A stretch of 41,053 nt of DNA from Bacteroides sp. UBA1317 (GTDB lineage: Bacteria; Bacteroidota; Bacteroidia; Bacteroidales; Bacteroidaceae). The position numbers were made by a program, and so were the translations under genes. Positions 1 through 7,013 of the stretch are shown piece by piece. Positions within the stretch are counted from its first letter, which is position 1. The number at the start of each line of letters is the position of its first letter. Under the pieces are notes generated by a model, which did no database searches, was not told the DNA's origin, and worked only from the letters and a program-made list of their open reading frames with translations. The stretch lies in contig DBTL01000125.1 in NCBI GenBank assembly GCA_002307035.1, forward strand, positions 1 through 41,053. The letters are read 5' to 3'.

Positions 1-617
1 TTACATCCGGAGCAAAGATAGGCGGTTGGTCCGTTGAGGGTAACGCATTGAAGATAACTAGTGCAGCAGGTGCCAAAATATTAGTAGAGCCATCGGGGAC
101 AAGATTCTTACGAATTAATGATACGTCTACTTATCTTATGCAGATAAGGGCCGATGCCGTTACGGGGCTTTACTGCTATACCGACGAAACAACGGGAATA
201 TGTATCAAGTTAACCGCCCAACAAGGCGGAACGGCCTTGTATTCATCCGGTAATCACACATTTATTGCGAGGACAGGAGAATCAACACTGATGACAGGCA
301 GAACGCTGTTATACGCCCCTAGTTTTTACCCTACGCGTGTGTCGGCTAACCTATCACTAGATTACAGTCAAGCATTTATTGTTAGCACGGCGACAAGCGA
401 CATAACCCTTTCCTTACCCGCTAGTCCGACAGTTGGAAAACAGTATTGGGTGAGAAAAACAGCCGCAGGGAATATTACTATCGCTTCAACATCAAGTAAT
501 ATTCTTCATGCCGGGACGTATGGAACAGGCTATGTCTCAAGCGTTAAAGTAGCTTATGGGCAACTATATCATATCATATATGACGGCTATCACTGGCTTG
601 GAAGTTTCAGTAATTAA
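1..617 (+). CDS. Phage tail/structural protein, C-terminal part (partial)
   Basis: The reading frame is open from the window edge (first full codon at base 3), so this is the C-terminal end of a longer protein and not a gene starting at the internal TTG at 48. It begins with the residues TSGAKIGGW, a Gly-Gly-Trp motif I associate with repeats in phage tail-fibre or host-contact proteins. The remainder is rich in Thr, Ser, Ala and Gly and probably beta-structured, with a tail of alternating aromatic and glycine residues ending HWLGSFSN. It has no membrane segment. It lies directly upstream of small late genes and the lysis cassette, where tail-tip and fibre genes usually sit. The structural role is inferred from composition and position; the exact family is not recognised. 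Confidence 0.6.
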   Translation, partial: TSGAKIGGWSVEGNALKITSAAGAKILVEPSGTRFLRINDTSTYLMQIRADAVTGLYCYTDETTGICIKLTAQQGGTALYSSGNHTFIARTGESTLMTGRTLLYAPSFYPTRVSANLSLDYSQAFIVSTATSDITLSLPASPTVGKQYWVRKTAAGNITIASTSSNILHAGTYGTGYVSSVKVAYGQLYHIIYDGYHWLGSFSN

Positions 618-636
618 AAACTCAATAATACACAGA

Positions 637-912
637 ATGAAGAAGATTGATTTTAGAAAGATTGAAGTAAAGAATATCGAGGGAAAGAAGAGTACCCTTG
701 ATTTGAGTAAGGAACTAGGCAATGCGATTTACCAAAAGACTGCCGATTTAGGCGAGTTGGAACTGGCACGCAGCATCTATAAAGATGGTGAGATTGAAGT
801 CGATGCGGGACATGCGGCTATCCTTAACAGATATATCCGTGAGGGCTTTCTTGCTTTCGTGCAGGAAGCTGTATGCCCGGTACTAGATGAAATTATTAAT
901 CCTAAAAAATAA
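637..912 (+). CDS. Small phage protein of unknown function
   Basis: This encodes about 91 residues starting MKKIDFRKIEVKNIEGKK. An upstream in-frame start at 556 would add 27 residues lying inside the end of the preceding gene, so the ATG at 637 is the better start. The protein is charged and soluble, with no signal peptide or membrane helix. Its second half (LGELELARSIYKDGEIEVDAG) looks helical. It sits 19 bases after the structural gene and 5 bases before the next gene, so it is probably part of the late transcript. I do not recognise the family. Small proteins of this kind between tail and lysis genes in Bacteroides phages are mostly uncharacterised. Confidence 0.6.
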   Translation: MKKIDFRKIEVKNIEGKKSTLDLSKELGNAIYQKTADLGELELARSIYKDGEIEVDAGHAAILNRYIREGFLAFVQEAVCPVLDEIINPKK

Positions 913-917
913 CGATC

Positions 918-1241
918 ATGTTTACAGAAGAATCAAGAAGTACCGCAGTAGTAGGTTCAGCCGAAAGCGGAGATTACAAGTACAAAGTTAACTACAATAC
1001 AGACGGTAAAAGCCTCACTAGTCTGCATTGCAATGTGTATAAGAAAGTCAGTGAAGAAGTAACGACCTCTACGGGAACGCAGACAGTGGAGAAAGAAGAG
1101 TATACGGGCCTTATGTTTCAGGAATCAGGGAACAAACAGTTCTCTTTTCCTCAAGATACGGATATTACCCCGCATGTTACTGTGTTTGAAGCTGTACTTA
1201 CAGAGATTAAAGCAAGTCTAGCGGCTGATAGTAAAGAATAA
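918..1241 (+). CDS. Small phage protein of unknown function
   Basis: This encodes 107 residues, MFTEESRSTAVVGSAESG and so on. It contains a YKYKVNYNTDGKSLTSL stretch, a Thr-rich linker (TTSTGTQTVEKEEYTG) and an acidic helical end (VFEAVLTEIKASLAADSKE). There is no signal peptide or membrane helix. It begins 5 bases after the previous stop, consistent with co-transcription. A short GC-rich hairpin (GGCCG...CGGCC, about 1245-1263) follows before the holin gene. The family is not recognised. The alternating polar and aromatic residues suggest a small beta-sheet protein, possibly virion-associated, but that is inference. Confidence 0.6.
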   Translation: MFTEESRSTAVVGSAESGDYKYKVNYNTDGKSLTSLHCNVYKKVSEEVTTSTGTQTVEKEEYTGLMFQESGNKQFSFPQDTDITPHVTVFEAVLTEIKASLAADSKE

Positions 1242-1284
1242 AAATGGCCGAGTAGAAGCGGCCGGCTAATAAATAAAAAAAGTA

Positions 1285-1758
1285 ATGGAAGAGAGTAATG
1301 TAATTAAAGGCACATCGGTTATCATCTTTGGAGGCGAGATGTTAAGCCTGTTTTGGGATTTGAGATGGATGATTATGTTAGCGGTTATCTTAGTGGCCGT
1401 TGACTTTAGATTCGGAGTAAAAGCGGCACAAGCAAGGGGAGAAAAGATTCGTAACAGTAAAGCCGGACGGAGAACGGCAAACAAGCTGATCGACTATATC
1501 TGTTACCTTGTTCTTGGTGGGTTGATCGGTAAAGCTATCGGCGAACCTTTGGGAATTAACCCTACGCTTGTAGCTGCTGTTTGTATGGGTGTTGCTTGTC
1601 TGTTTGAAGTGGATAGCATTCTTCAAAACATCTGTGAGTATAAAGGCGTGAAGTATTCTTTTAGTCTTTGGAAAGTAATCATTGCCTTGGTAAAATCTAA
1701 ACGAAAAGATATCGGTGATGCTATTGAAGAAGGAATAGGAAAGGAGGAAACGAAATGA
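1285..1758 (+). CDS. Phage holin family protein
   Basis: This is a 157-residue membrane protein with three likely helices at about residues 22-40, 68-84 and 94-108. The stretch between the first two (DFRFGVKAAQARGEKIRNSKAG) matches the pattern of the toxin-secretion/phage lysis holin family: an Asp at the end of helix 1, then a basic loop with a Gly-Lys-Ala core. The C-terminus is basic and then acidic (KSKRKDIGDAIEEGIGKEE), as in many holins. Holins form the timed inner-membrane lesion at lysis. The gene overlaps the next one by 4 bases, and that one overlaps its successor by 4, giving a compact lysis cassette. The holin call rests on topology, motif and neighbours. Confidence 0.78.
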   Translation: MEESNVIKGTSVIIFGGEMLSLFWDLRWMIMLAVILVAVDFRFGVKAAQARGEKIRNSKAGRRTANKLIDYICYLVLGGLIGKAIGEPLGINPTLVAAVCMGVACLFEVDSILQNICEYKGVKYSFSLWKVIIALVKSKRKDIGDAIEEGIGKEETK

Positions 1759-2174
1759 TTAAGTTACTATTAAAACGCATAGCCCGGAAGCCCGGCTACA
1801 CTATCGGAAAGTTGTTTGTTGATGGTGAGTATTTTTGTGATACGCTGGAAGATACTGACCGATTGGATGAAGGGATGAGCCTAGATGAGATTAAGAAGTT
1901 GAAACAACCGGGACAAACAGCCATCCCGGAAGGTTCATACAAAGTAATTGTGAACGTCTCTCCTAAATTCAAAAGGTTGTTGCCTAGGCTTGTCAATGTG
2001 CCGGGATTTGATGGTGTACTGATACATAGGGGTAATACGGCCAAAGATACTGCGGGCTGTATCCTTGTTGGTGAAAATAAGAAAGTTGGAATGGTGTTGA
2101 ATTCTACCTATTACGAAGAAAGGCTTGTCGAGCTGCTCAAGAATGATGATAACATTTCAATTGAGATCGTATGA
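1755..2174 (+). CDS. DUF5675 family protein, putative lysis-associated enzyme
   Basis: This encodes 139 residues starting MIKLLLKRIARKPGYTIGKL. Features of the DUF5675 family are visible: an early Y-F-C-D-T-L-E-D motif (YFCDTLED) and a later block HRGNTAKDTAGCILVG. The combination of a His, a Gly-Asn pair and a Thr-Ala-Gly-Cys-Ile motif resembles the active-site arrangement H...S/T-x-G-C of L,D-transpeptidase-type (YkuD) enzymes, so a cell-wall role is plausible but unproven. It has no signal peptide. It lies between a holin and a spanin-like gene with 4-base overlaps on both sides, exactly where an endolysin would be expected. I see no classical amidase or lysozyme in the window. Confidence 0.72.
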   Translation: MIKLLLKRIARKPGYTIGKLFVDGEYFCDTLEDTDRLDEGMSLDEIKKLKQPGQTAIPEGSYKVIVNVSPKFKRLLPRLVNVPGFDGVLIHRGNTAKDTAGCILVGENKKVGMVLNSTYYEERLVELLKNDDNISIEIV

Positions 2175-2710
2175 GAAGCTCTATAAAAGTACAGTACGTT
2201 AGTGTGATGTTTGGCATCATACTAACGCTTGCTACTCTGTGTTCCTGCAGAACAGCAAAGCAGACGTCGTCTACCAATACGGAGACAAAGTACGATTCTA
2301 TTGTGGTTGAAAAGTTGGTTCCTTATGCTTTGCCCGAAGATAGCGCAAAAATCAGGGCTTTGCTTGAATGTGATAAAAACGGGAAAGTCGTACTTAAATG
2401 GTTTGATGAAGAGCATTCTAAGCGTATGAGCTTGCAATTCTCGTTAGATAGCTTGGGTAATCTACTGACTACTGCTAAAACGGAACCTGATACTGTGTAT
2501 TTACCTCAAACAACTATTAACGTTGGTAAGAAGAGTGTTTCTCAGTCTGTTGTAACCGTACCTGTTGAAAAAAAACTGAGTTGGTGGCAAACAACACTGA
2601 TTTGGACGGGGGGTATTGCTTGGACAATGATTGTTATTACTTTGGTATATTGGACGAATAAGAAAACAAACTGGCTAAGCCGCTTGGTAAGCATAGTCAG
2701 GAAATTGTAG
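2171..2710 (+). CDS. Lipoprotein with C-terminal membrane helix, candidate unimolecular spanin
   Basis: This is a 179-residue protein. It has a basic N-terminus, a hydrophobic stretch and the lipobox-like sequence LCSC with Cys26 as the probable lipidated residue. A polar periplasmic region follows (about 30-138), then one strong membrane helix near 141-161 (TTLIWTGGIAWTMIVITLVY) and a basic tail. Outer-membrane lipid anchor plus inner-membrane helix in one chain is the known topology of u-spanins such as phage T1 gp11, which fuse the two membranes at the end of lysis. The 4-base overlap with the DUF5675 gene and the holin upstream support this. The -1 and -2 lipobox residues (S and C) are acceptable but not ideal. 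Alternatively it could be a structural lipoprotein. Confidence 0.62.
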   Translation: MRSSIKVQYVSVMFGIILTLATLCSCRTAKQTSSTNTETKYDSIVVEKLVPYALPEDSAKIRALLECDKNGKVVLKWFDEEHSKRMSLQFSLDSLGNLLTTAKTEPDTVYLPQTTINVGKKSVSQSVVTVPVEKKLSWWQTTLIWTGGIAWTMIVITLVYWTNKKTNWLSRLVSIVRKL

Positions 2711-2742
2711 CCGAGAAGAGACTATATATAAATAAGCGCGTG

Positions 2743-2768
2743 AAAGCTCTGCCAATTGGTGGGGCTTT
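2743..2768 (+). terminator. Rho-independent-type hairpin closing the lysis operon
   Basis: AAAGCTCTGCC and GGTGGGGCTTT pair over 11 positions, including G-U pairs, around an AATT loop and are followed by TTGTCT. The hairpin starts 33 bases after the spanin stop, so it probably ends the late transcript. Confidence 0.6.
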
Positions 2769-2806
2769 TGTCTAATAAGATGTTTATCCTTTTCTTACCT
2801 ATCTAT

Positions 2807-2837
2807 TTTGATATATAAAAAACATTATATATATTTG
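2807..2837 (+). promoter_or_regulatory. Bacteroides-type promoter for the two-gene cassette
   Basis: TTTG at 2807-2810, a 19-base spacer and TATATTTG at 2830-2837 match the Bacteroides consensus TTTG-N19/21-TAnnTTTG exactly. The ATG follows 11 bases after the -7 box, so the leader would be very short. It lies just after the lysis terminator. Confidence 0.7.
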
Positions 2838-2847
2838 AAAAAAAACA

Positions 2848-3213
2848 ATGGAAAAAGTTATGATGTTTCAAGTTTACGAATATGTTTTGATGAGCATATT
2901 TAAATGTAATAAAGATGATCACGGTGCTGACCATCATTTTTATAATGGGATTCAAATGGCATTAGACTCTGAAGATGATTTTAGAGCAGGGTTCGCTATT
3001 GGTTGTGTTCATGCATATTTATCTTTAGCACTATCTGAAATTAGAAAAACAACTGATAGGAAAGATGTTTTAGAAATGACTACACAGTGTGAATTAGCTC
3101 TTGCTGATCACAATTTACCAGGCATTGTTCAGTGCCTTAAAATAATGTTTACAATAATTGAAAAGCTAGGAATTGGGCTCAAAATAGAGCCCATGTATTC
3201 ACCATTAAAATAA
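2848..3213 (+). CDS. Prophage cassette protein A, unknown function
   Basis: This encodes 121 residues starting MEKVMMFQVYEYVLMSIFK. It is probably an all-helical soluble protein. It has a His/Asp-rich early segment (CNKDDHGADHHFYNGIQMAL) that could bind a metal, then DDFRAGFAIGCVHAYLSLALSEI and a C-terminal helix. It has no signal peptide or clear membrane span. The family is not recognised. The gene has its own perfect promoter behind the late-gene terminator and is followed after 6 bases by gene B, so the two are probably co-expressed in the lysogen. Accessory prophage genes so placed often change host traits or block other phages; that is inference from context only. Confidence 0.62.
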   Translation: MEKVMMFQVYEYVLMSIFKCNKDDHGADHHFYNGIQMALDSEDDFRAGFAIGCVHAYLSLALSEIRKTTDRKDVLEMTTQCELALADHNLPGIVQCLKIMFTIIEKLGIGLKIEPMYSPLK

Positions 3214-3219
3214 ATAGAT

Positions 3220-3606
3220 ATGGAATTTAATGAAAAAGAATTTATTCGTAAATTGACTGAAAATGCGAATAAACAGAAAACAATTGGAGAAGTTCTATTA
3301 GACTTCTTGGGAATAGATGGCATGGAACTCATCTCTGAAACTGAAGTCAATATTGATGCGCCTGACTGTACTCTGTTTGAAGGTGGTTTGGAATCCATAA
3401 AGCGGTTGAAGGACGAATGCAGTATTTATTTGAAAGAAAATAATACTGACGACTCCTATGTAAAAAACTACGTCATGGCTCATGCAACAACGTTTCCTGA
3501 AAATCCTAGTTCTTTTTGTCGTTTACCTATAGAGAAGACGGATTGGATATTATTGTCAAGTTATTATCGAGTAGCCGACAAACTTAAGAACAATTACATG
3601 AAATAG
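3220..3606 (+). CDS. Prophage cassette protein B, unknown function
   Basis: This encodes 128 residues, MEFNEKEFIRKLTENANKQ and so on. It is acidic and soluble. The first half is helical (LLDFLGIDGMELISETEV), and a central Cys-containing part (DAPDCTLFEGGLESIKRLKDEC) is followed by a Lys/Asn-rich end. It has no signal peptide or membrane helix. It lies 6 bases downstream of gene A and is followed by a strong terminator at 3658, so A and B form a closed two-gene unit. I do not recognise the family. An immunity, toxin-antitoxin-like or superinfection role is possible, but nothing in the sequence decides between them. Both genes look more AT-rich than the lysis genes. Confidence 0.62.
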   Translation: MEFNEKEFIRKLTENANKQKTIGEVLLDFLGIDGMELISETEVNIDAPDCTLFEGGLESIKRLKDECSIYLKENNTDDSYVKNYVMAHATTFPENPSSFCRLPIEKTDWILLSSYYRVADKLKNNYMK

Positions 3607-3657
3607 TATCTTATTATCTATGATTATTAATATTTAAGAGCCAAAATAGAGATGGTT

Positions 3658-3686
3658 AAGCCTACCGAACAAGTAGGCTTTTTTTT
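3658..3686 (+). terminator. Strong terminator after the two-gene cassette
   Basis: AAGCCTAC (3658-3665) pairs perfectly with GTAGGCTT (3673-3680) around a 7-base loop and is followed by an uninterrupted run of T. It ends the plus-strand cassette 27 bases before the end of the convergent DUF2971 gene. Confidence 0.8.
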
Positions 3687-3713
3687 GTATTAGGGGTATA
3701 TTTCTTTACTGTT

Positions 3714-4775
3714 TTAATCATTAGGAGCAATTTTCAGATTATAGATATTATGAAAATCTGGTTGCATTTTATAAAATTGGACATTAGTATCTCCTATACA
3801 TTTTATTACTAAGGCTTTGTCTTCGTCTGTACATTTACAGCCAAAATATATAGCCTCAATATTGGCACTGTTATCGTTTGGTATAGAGATGTAGTCATCT
3901 TCATTTTTCGTGTTGTATGAAATCAGACGAACTTCTCTTTCATAACTCCATGTCCTATACTTACGTGTAAAAGCTATATTTGCATCTATAGATTTCTCTT
4001 CTAAATTAATAATATCGTTCTCAGAACAGTCATTACCATAATCTATTTTTTTTAATATAATATGAGAATGGTTGTCTGGTATAAAACCTTTACAATTTGT
4101 ATAAATGAAATCATTTTTCAGTCTATACCTAATACAGATACCCTTATGAGAGTCAGCATAATGAGACCACATTAATATATTACGAGGTATTGAATCATCG
4201 GCATTCATTGTATCAGTATTGGCGCAGAAAGAACGAATACGATAATATTGGTAAGATTTCATCATCGCATCTATATGTTGATTATCGTCAATGGCCTTTT
4301 CTAAATTATTTCTATCCCCCCACCATAGTAGTAAGCTATCAAAAGGATCATTCATACATTTAGGTCTGCCTAATGATATAGTCCTTTCAATTAAATCCTT
4401 AATCGTAAATTTGTTACAACTCCGAAAACTATATACAATAACACCCTTTTCTCTAATTTTCTCAAAATCCATAATTTCTAATAATATGCGGTATTGATAT
4501 TTTTCATAGAATTCTATTGCCGTTGGTTCGTCAATTCGTGCATATATTTCACCTGCTAACCCATATATATTTTTATCACAGCCACAAGGTGAATACTTGT
4601 CCCAAGGGAAATTAGAACATTGATTAAGCTTTTCAAAAGCAGAATCAATACATGCTTTAGCCTCTTTGACTTCATGGCCACATTTACTTTCATTTAGAGA
4701 TATGGAGCTCGTTAAATGTGCTTGTGCTTTTTCGATAAGCTCCTTTAGTTCTTTCTCCTGATCAGTTTCACACAT
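3714..4775 (-). CDS. DUF2971 domain-containing protein
   Basis: This is a 353-residue protein. The first ~125 residues are helical and Cys-containing (CGHEVKEAKACID, CGCDKNIYG). From about residue 110 on the DUF2971 hallmarks appear: VYSFRSCN, then RPKCMNDPFDS, then SFCANTDTMNADD, then LMWSHYADSHKGICIRY, then KYRTWSYEREVRLI, and IYFGCKC near the end. The biochemical activity of DUF2971 is not established to my knowledge; members are often found in phage and defence-type accessory regions. It has no signal peptide, so it should be cytosolic. It is transcribed against the cassette on its left, has its own -7 box upstream, and sits between lysis genes and integrase, which suggests a lysogen-expressed accessory gene. 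The N-terminal extension may be a separate domain. Confidence 0.75.
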   Translation of the reverse strand: MCETDQEKELKELIEKAQAHLTSSISLNESKCGHEVKEAKACIDSAFEKLNQCSNFPWDKYSPCGCDKNIYGLAGEIYARIDEPTAIEFYEKYQYRILLEIMDFEKIREKGVIVYSFRSCNKFTIKDLIERTISLGRPKCMNDPFDSLLLWWGDRNNLEKAIDDNQHIDAMMKSYQYYRIRSFCANTDTMNADDSIPRNILMWSHYADSHKGICIRYRLKNDFIYTNCKGFIPDNHSHIILKKIDYGNDCSENDIINLEEKSIDANIAFTRKYRTWSYEREVRLISYNTKNEDDYISIPNDNSANIEAIYFGCKCTDEDKALVIKCIGDTNVQFYKMQPDFHNIYNLKIAPND

Positions 4776-4815
4776 AAATTATATAGCAATATTTGTAAAT
4801 TATATCTAACAGCTG

Positions 4816-4823
4816 CAAAGATA
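4816..4823 (-). promoter_or_regulatory. Probable -7 box for the DUF2971 gene
   Basis: On the minus strand this reads TATCTTTG, matching TAnnTTTG, 41 bases upstream of the ATG. No clear TTTG lies at the expected -33 spacing, so this is a partial match. Confidence 0.45.
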
Positions 4824-5185
4824 CCATTTCTCTAAATATTCGAAGAGTTATTCATTGTTTATTTATATTTGTTATTTTATTAAATAATAGTAATATTTAT
4901 ACGCGATTCTTGGGCTTTGAAATTGTCTAGTGCTAAATGTCTTTCTTGCCAGTTATATTAAATCTGAATGCAATCATAATTTATAATGTATGTTTAAATA
5001 GGTTGCAATTAGTAGGATTGAAAAGAAATGGACGATGTTGATTCGTTACTGGGGTATCGTAATGAGTCAATTTATAGTTATTTTTGAAGATAAAATTAGG
5101 ATTTAGACGCTTGCCTAAACCCTAACCTGAATTATCGTTTACGCAAAATAATGGATAGTCTTCTAATAAACTACTCTCCATTCTT
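4824..5185. other. AT-rich gene-free stretch in the prophage
   Basis: About 360 bases lie between the DUF2971 promoter and the recombinase relic. I see no open frame of useful length, no convincing hairpin and no repeat. It may be degraded former coding sequence, since the relic at its right end is itself decayed. Confidence 0.5.
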
Positions 5186-5338
5186 TCATTTAATACTATC
5201 CAAAACTTTCCTCATCGCATCATCCGCATGTTGCCGCATGAACTTCACATAATAATATATAGGCCGATTCTTCTTCACCGATTGCCCGATGCAGTACCCA
5301 AGTTCAAAGCCGTGCCGAACGAATGATTTGCGGGCTTT
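5186..5338 (-). pseudogene. Relic of a tyrosine recombinase C-terminus
   Basis: Read on the minus strand, this stretch encodes ARKSFVRHGFELGYCIGQSV, continuing KKNRPIYYYVKFMRQHADDA and ending RKVLDSIK-stop. It aligns with the C-terminus of the intact integrase next to it: ARKTF; YCLGHSIK against YCIGQSVK; SYVK against YYVK; ADSAIRRVIE against ADDAMRKVLD. From YC onward there are no gaps, but about 7 residues are missing before that point. The catalytic Leu-Gly-His has become Ile-Gly-Gln, while the Tyr nucleophile position is kept. There is no start codon in frame; the frame opens inside the last codons of the intact integrase, in another register across an (ATG)4 repeat. It is best read as a decayed piece of a second integrase, perhaps from an earlier element at this tRNA. 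Confidence 0.6.
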
Positions 5339-5340
5339 TA

Positions 5341-6582
5341 TTACATCATCATCATTTGCATTTGTGCCCTTAAATTAATATACTCTTTAAAGACGTCGGG
5401 GTTCTTCGTGTATTCAATAACTCTTCTAATAGCTGAATCAGCTTGGTTCGGTTTGACTTTTACATATGAATTTATAGTAATCCCAGTTTTAATAGAGTGC
5501 CCCAAACAGTATTCTATAATAGGGTAGGGAATACCTATTTCAGAAGCGAACTGAGCAAATGTTTTCCGGGCTGAATAGAACGTGAGATTATTCCTTATAT
5601 TCAATTCTTTAGCGAGCAATTTGAGGCAACTATTAATGTAACTACAAAGGTTATGATACGTATAGTTATAACCTAAATTCAATTTGCCATCATCGCCTAT
5701 ATACTTGCTTGTAATGGGTAAAATTTCATCGGGAATACTAAGTTTAGTCGTTTTATCCTTTCGCTTATGTGCTCCACTCTTCTGCCTTACATACGATAGC
5801 TCCGTGGTGCTAAAATCAACCCGGACAATATCGGCGAAGTTTATCCCGCCTAAATAAAAAGACAATAGAAACATGTCACGTGCTAAGGTTAACCTTTTGC
5901 TTTTGCTTAAATCTGCATTTACTATTCTTCTGAACTCTGTAATGCTAATATCTAAATCTTTAGGTTCAGGAGTGGGGAGTTTAGTATAAGCAAATGGATG
6001 TATCTCAAATTTTAGCAATCCGTTTTTTATTGCGTCGTTTATTCGGGCTTTTATGTGACATAAGCGCATTTGTCTATTGCCGTCACTATATCCTTTTTTA
6101 ATCATGTAACGATTGAAATGATCTATTATGGTATGATTCATCCCGGGGAGAGGAATTTCACCCTCTGACATCTCAAATACTCTAAGAGTATCGGCGTGCA
6201 TCTTTGCATAACTGTTTCGTCCTTCTTCTTCAAAATCTTTCATTCGTTGACGAAAGAAGTCGTTAAAGGTGATAATATTTCTCGAAACTCTGTCTTCCTG
6301 TGTTAATAAGAATCGAAGTTGGGTAGCGGTATAACAATCGGAATTTTCAATGAACTTTAGGCGATCAGAATATTTTTTAAGTTCATAGATAAGTCTTTTA
6401 TTCATCATTGCAGCATCGTTACGAGCCACAACCTTACCGTCATGCCATTGAGAAAGATCATCCAATAGATAGGATGTTTTAATATACACTTTTTGTCTCT
6501 TACTTGCTATTCGTACCTGAATAGGGTACTTACTGTCTGAAGTAGGTCTTGCTGATAATACAGCTAATGAAATTGTTGCCAT
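5341..6582 (-). CDS. int: Tyrosine-type phage integrase
   Basis: This is a 413-residue site-specific recombinase of the Bacteroidetes phage/ICE type. It has an N-terminal arm-binding region (1-95), a SAM-like core-binding domain (about 105-200) and a C-terminal catalytic domain (about 215-395). Catalytic positions visible: Lys268 (RQKSG), Arg339 (FYSARKTF), His362 (YCLGHS) and Tyr373 (INSYVK). The box I position usually held by Arg is Gly here (FYLGGINFADI); I believe this variant also occurs in related proteins. The protein ends in four Met codons, an (ATG)4 repeat. It is transcribed away from tRNA-Thr, 140 bases from the tRNA 3' end, the standard layout for a prophage integrated at a tRNA gene. 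A 12-bp tandem repeat lies just upstream of the start. Confidence 0.93.
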   Translation of the reverse strand: MATISLAVLSARPTSDSKYPIQVRIASKRQKVYIKTSYLLDDLSQWHDGKVVARNDAAMMNKRLIYELKKYSDRLKFIENSDCYTATQLRFLLTQEDRVSRNIITFNDFFRQRMKDFEEEGRNSYAKMHADTLRVFEMSEGEIPLPGMNHTIIDHFNRYMIKKGYSDGNRQMRLCHIKARINDAIKNGLLKFEIHPFAYTKLPTPEPKDLDISITEFRRIVNADLSKSKRLTLARDMFLLSFYLGGINFADIVRVDFSTTELSYVRQKSGAHKRKDKTTKLSIPDEILPITSKYIGDDGKLNLGYNYTYHNLCSYINSCLKLLAKELNIRNNLTFYSARKTFAQFASEIGIPYPIIEYCLGHSIKTGITINSYVKVKPNQADSAIRRVIEYTKNPDVFKEYINLRAQMQMMMM

Positions 6583-6592
6583 AAGCTATTCA

Positions 6593-6616
6593 TTTGTGAC
6601 ACCCTTTGTGACACCC
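6593..6616. repeat. Perfect 12-bp tandem repeat upstream of int
   Basis: TTTGTGACACCC occurs twice without a gap, 10 bases upstream of the integrase ATG. It may be a binding site for a regulator or an integrase arm-type site. Both are guesses from position. Confidence 0.6.
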
Positions 6617-6722
6617 TTATTGCTTTACGGGTGATGCAGTGGCACTTTTTTTTATAACTTATAGCTTTGGAATAGAGAGATAAGTTGCTGATATACAGCT
6701 TTCTATACTGTTAACTCAAGTG

Positions 6723-6795
<73 letters not shown>

Positions 6796-6812
6796 ATATC
6801 TTTATCGGGGTG

Positions 6813-6843
6813 CAAAGTTAGAACTTTATTTGAGAAACGGAAA
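6813..6843 (-). promoter_or_regulatory. Promoter of tRNA-Thr
   Basis: On the minus strand TTTC at 6843-6840, a 19-base spacer and TAACTTTG at 6820-6813 resemble the Bacteroides consensus, with one mismatch in the -33 box. The mature tRNA begins 18 bases after the -7 box. Confidence 0.6.
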
Positions 6844-7013
6844 CTAATCTTTTTCTTTTTTAGAAGGCTTCTTAATCTTTTATGAAAGCCGATGATCTCT
6901 GTATATAACAAAGAACGTGTCTAAATAGCTGATAATCATTTGATATGGAGCTCTTTTTTGTCAAGAGACGATTTATGCATTATTAACGGAATGGGGGCAC
7001 TTCCAAAACAAAA

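Noticed and set aside
556..636. Upstream extension of the small gene at 637
   Set aside because: It lies within the end of the structural gene and has no leader or better start; the ATG at 637 is preferred.
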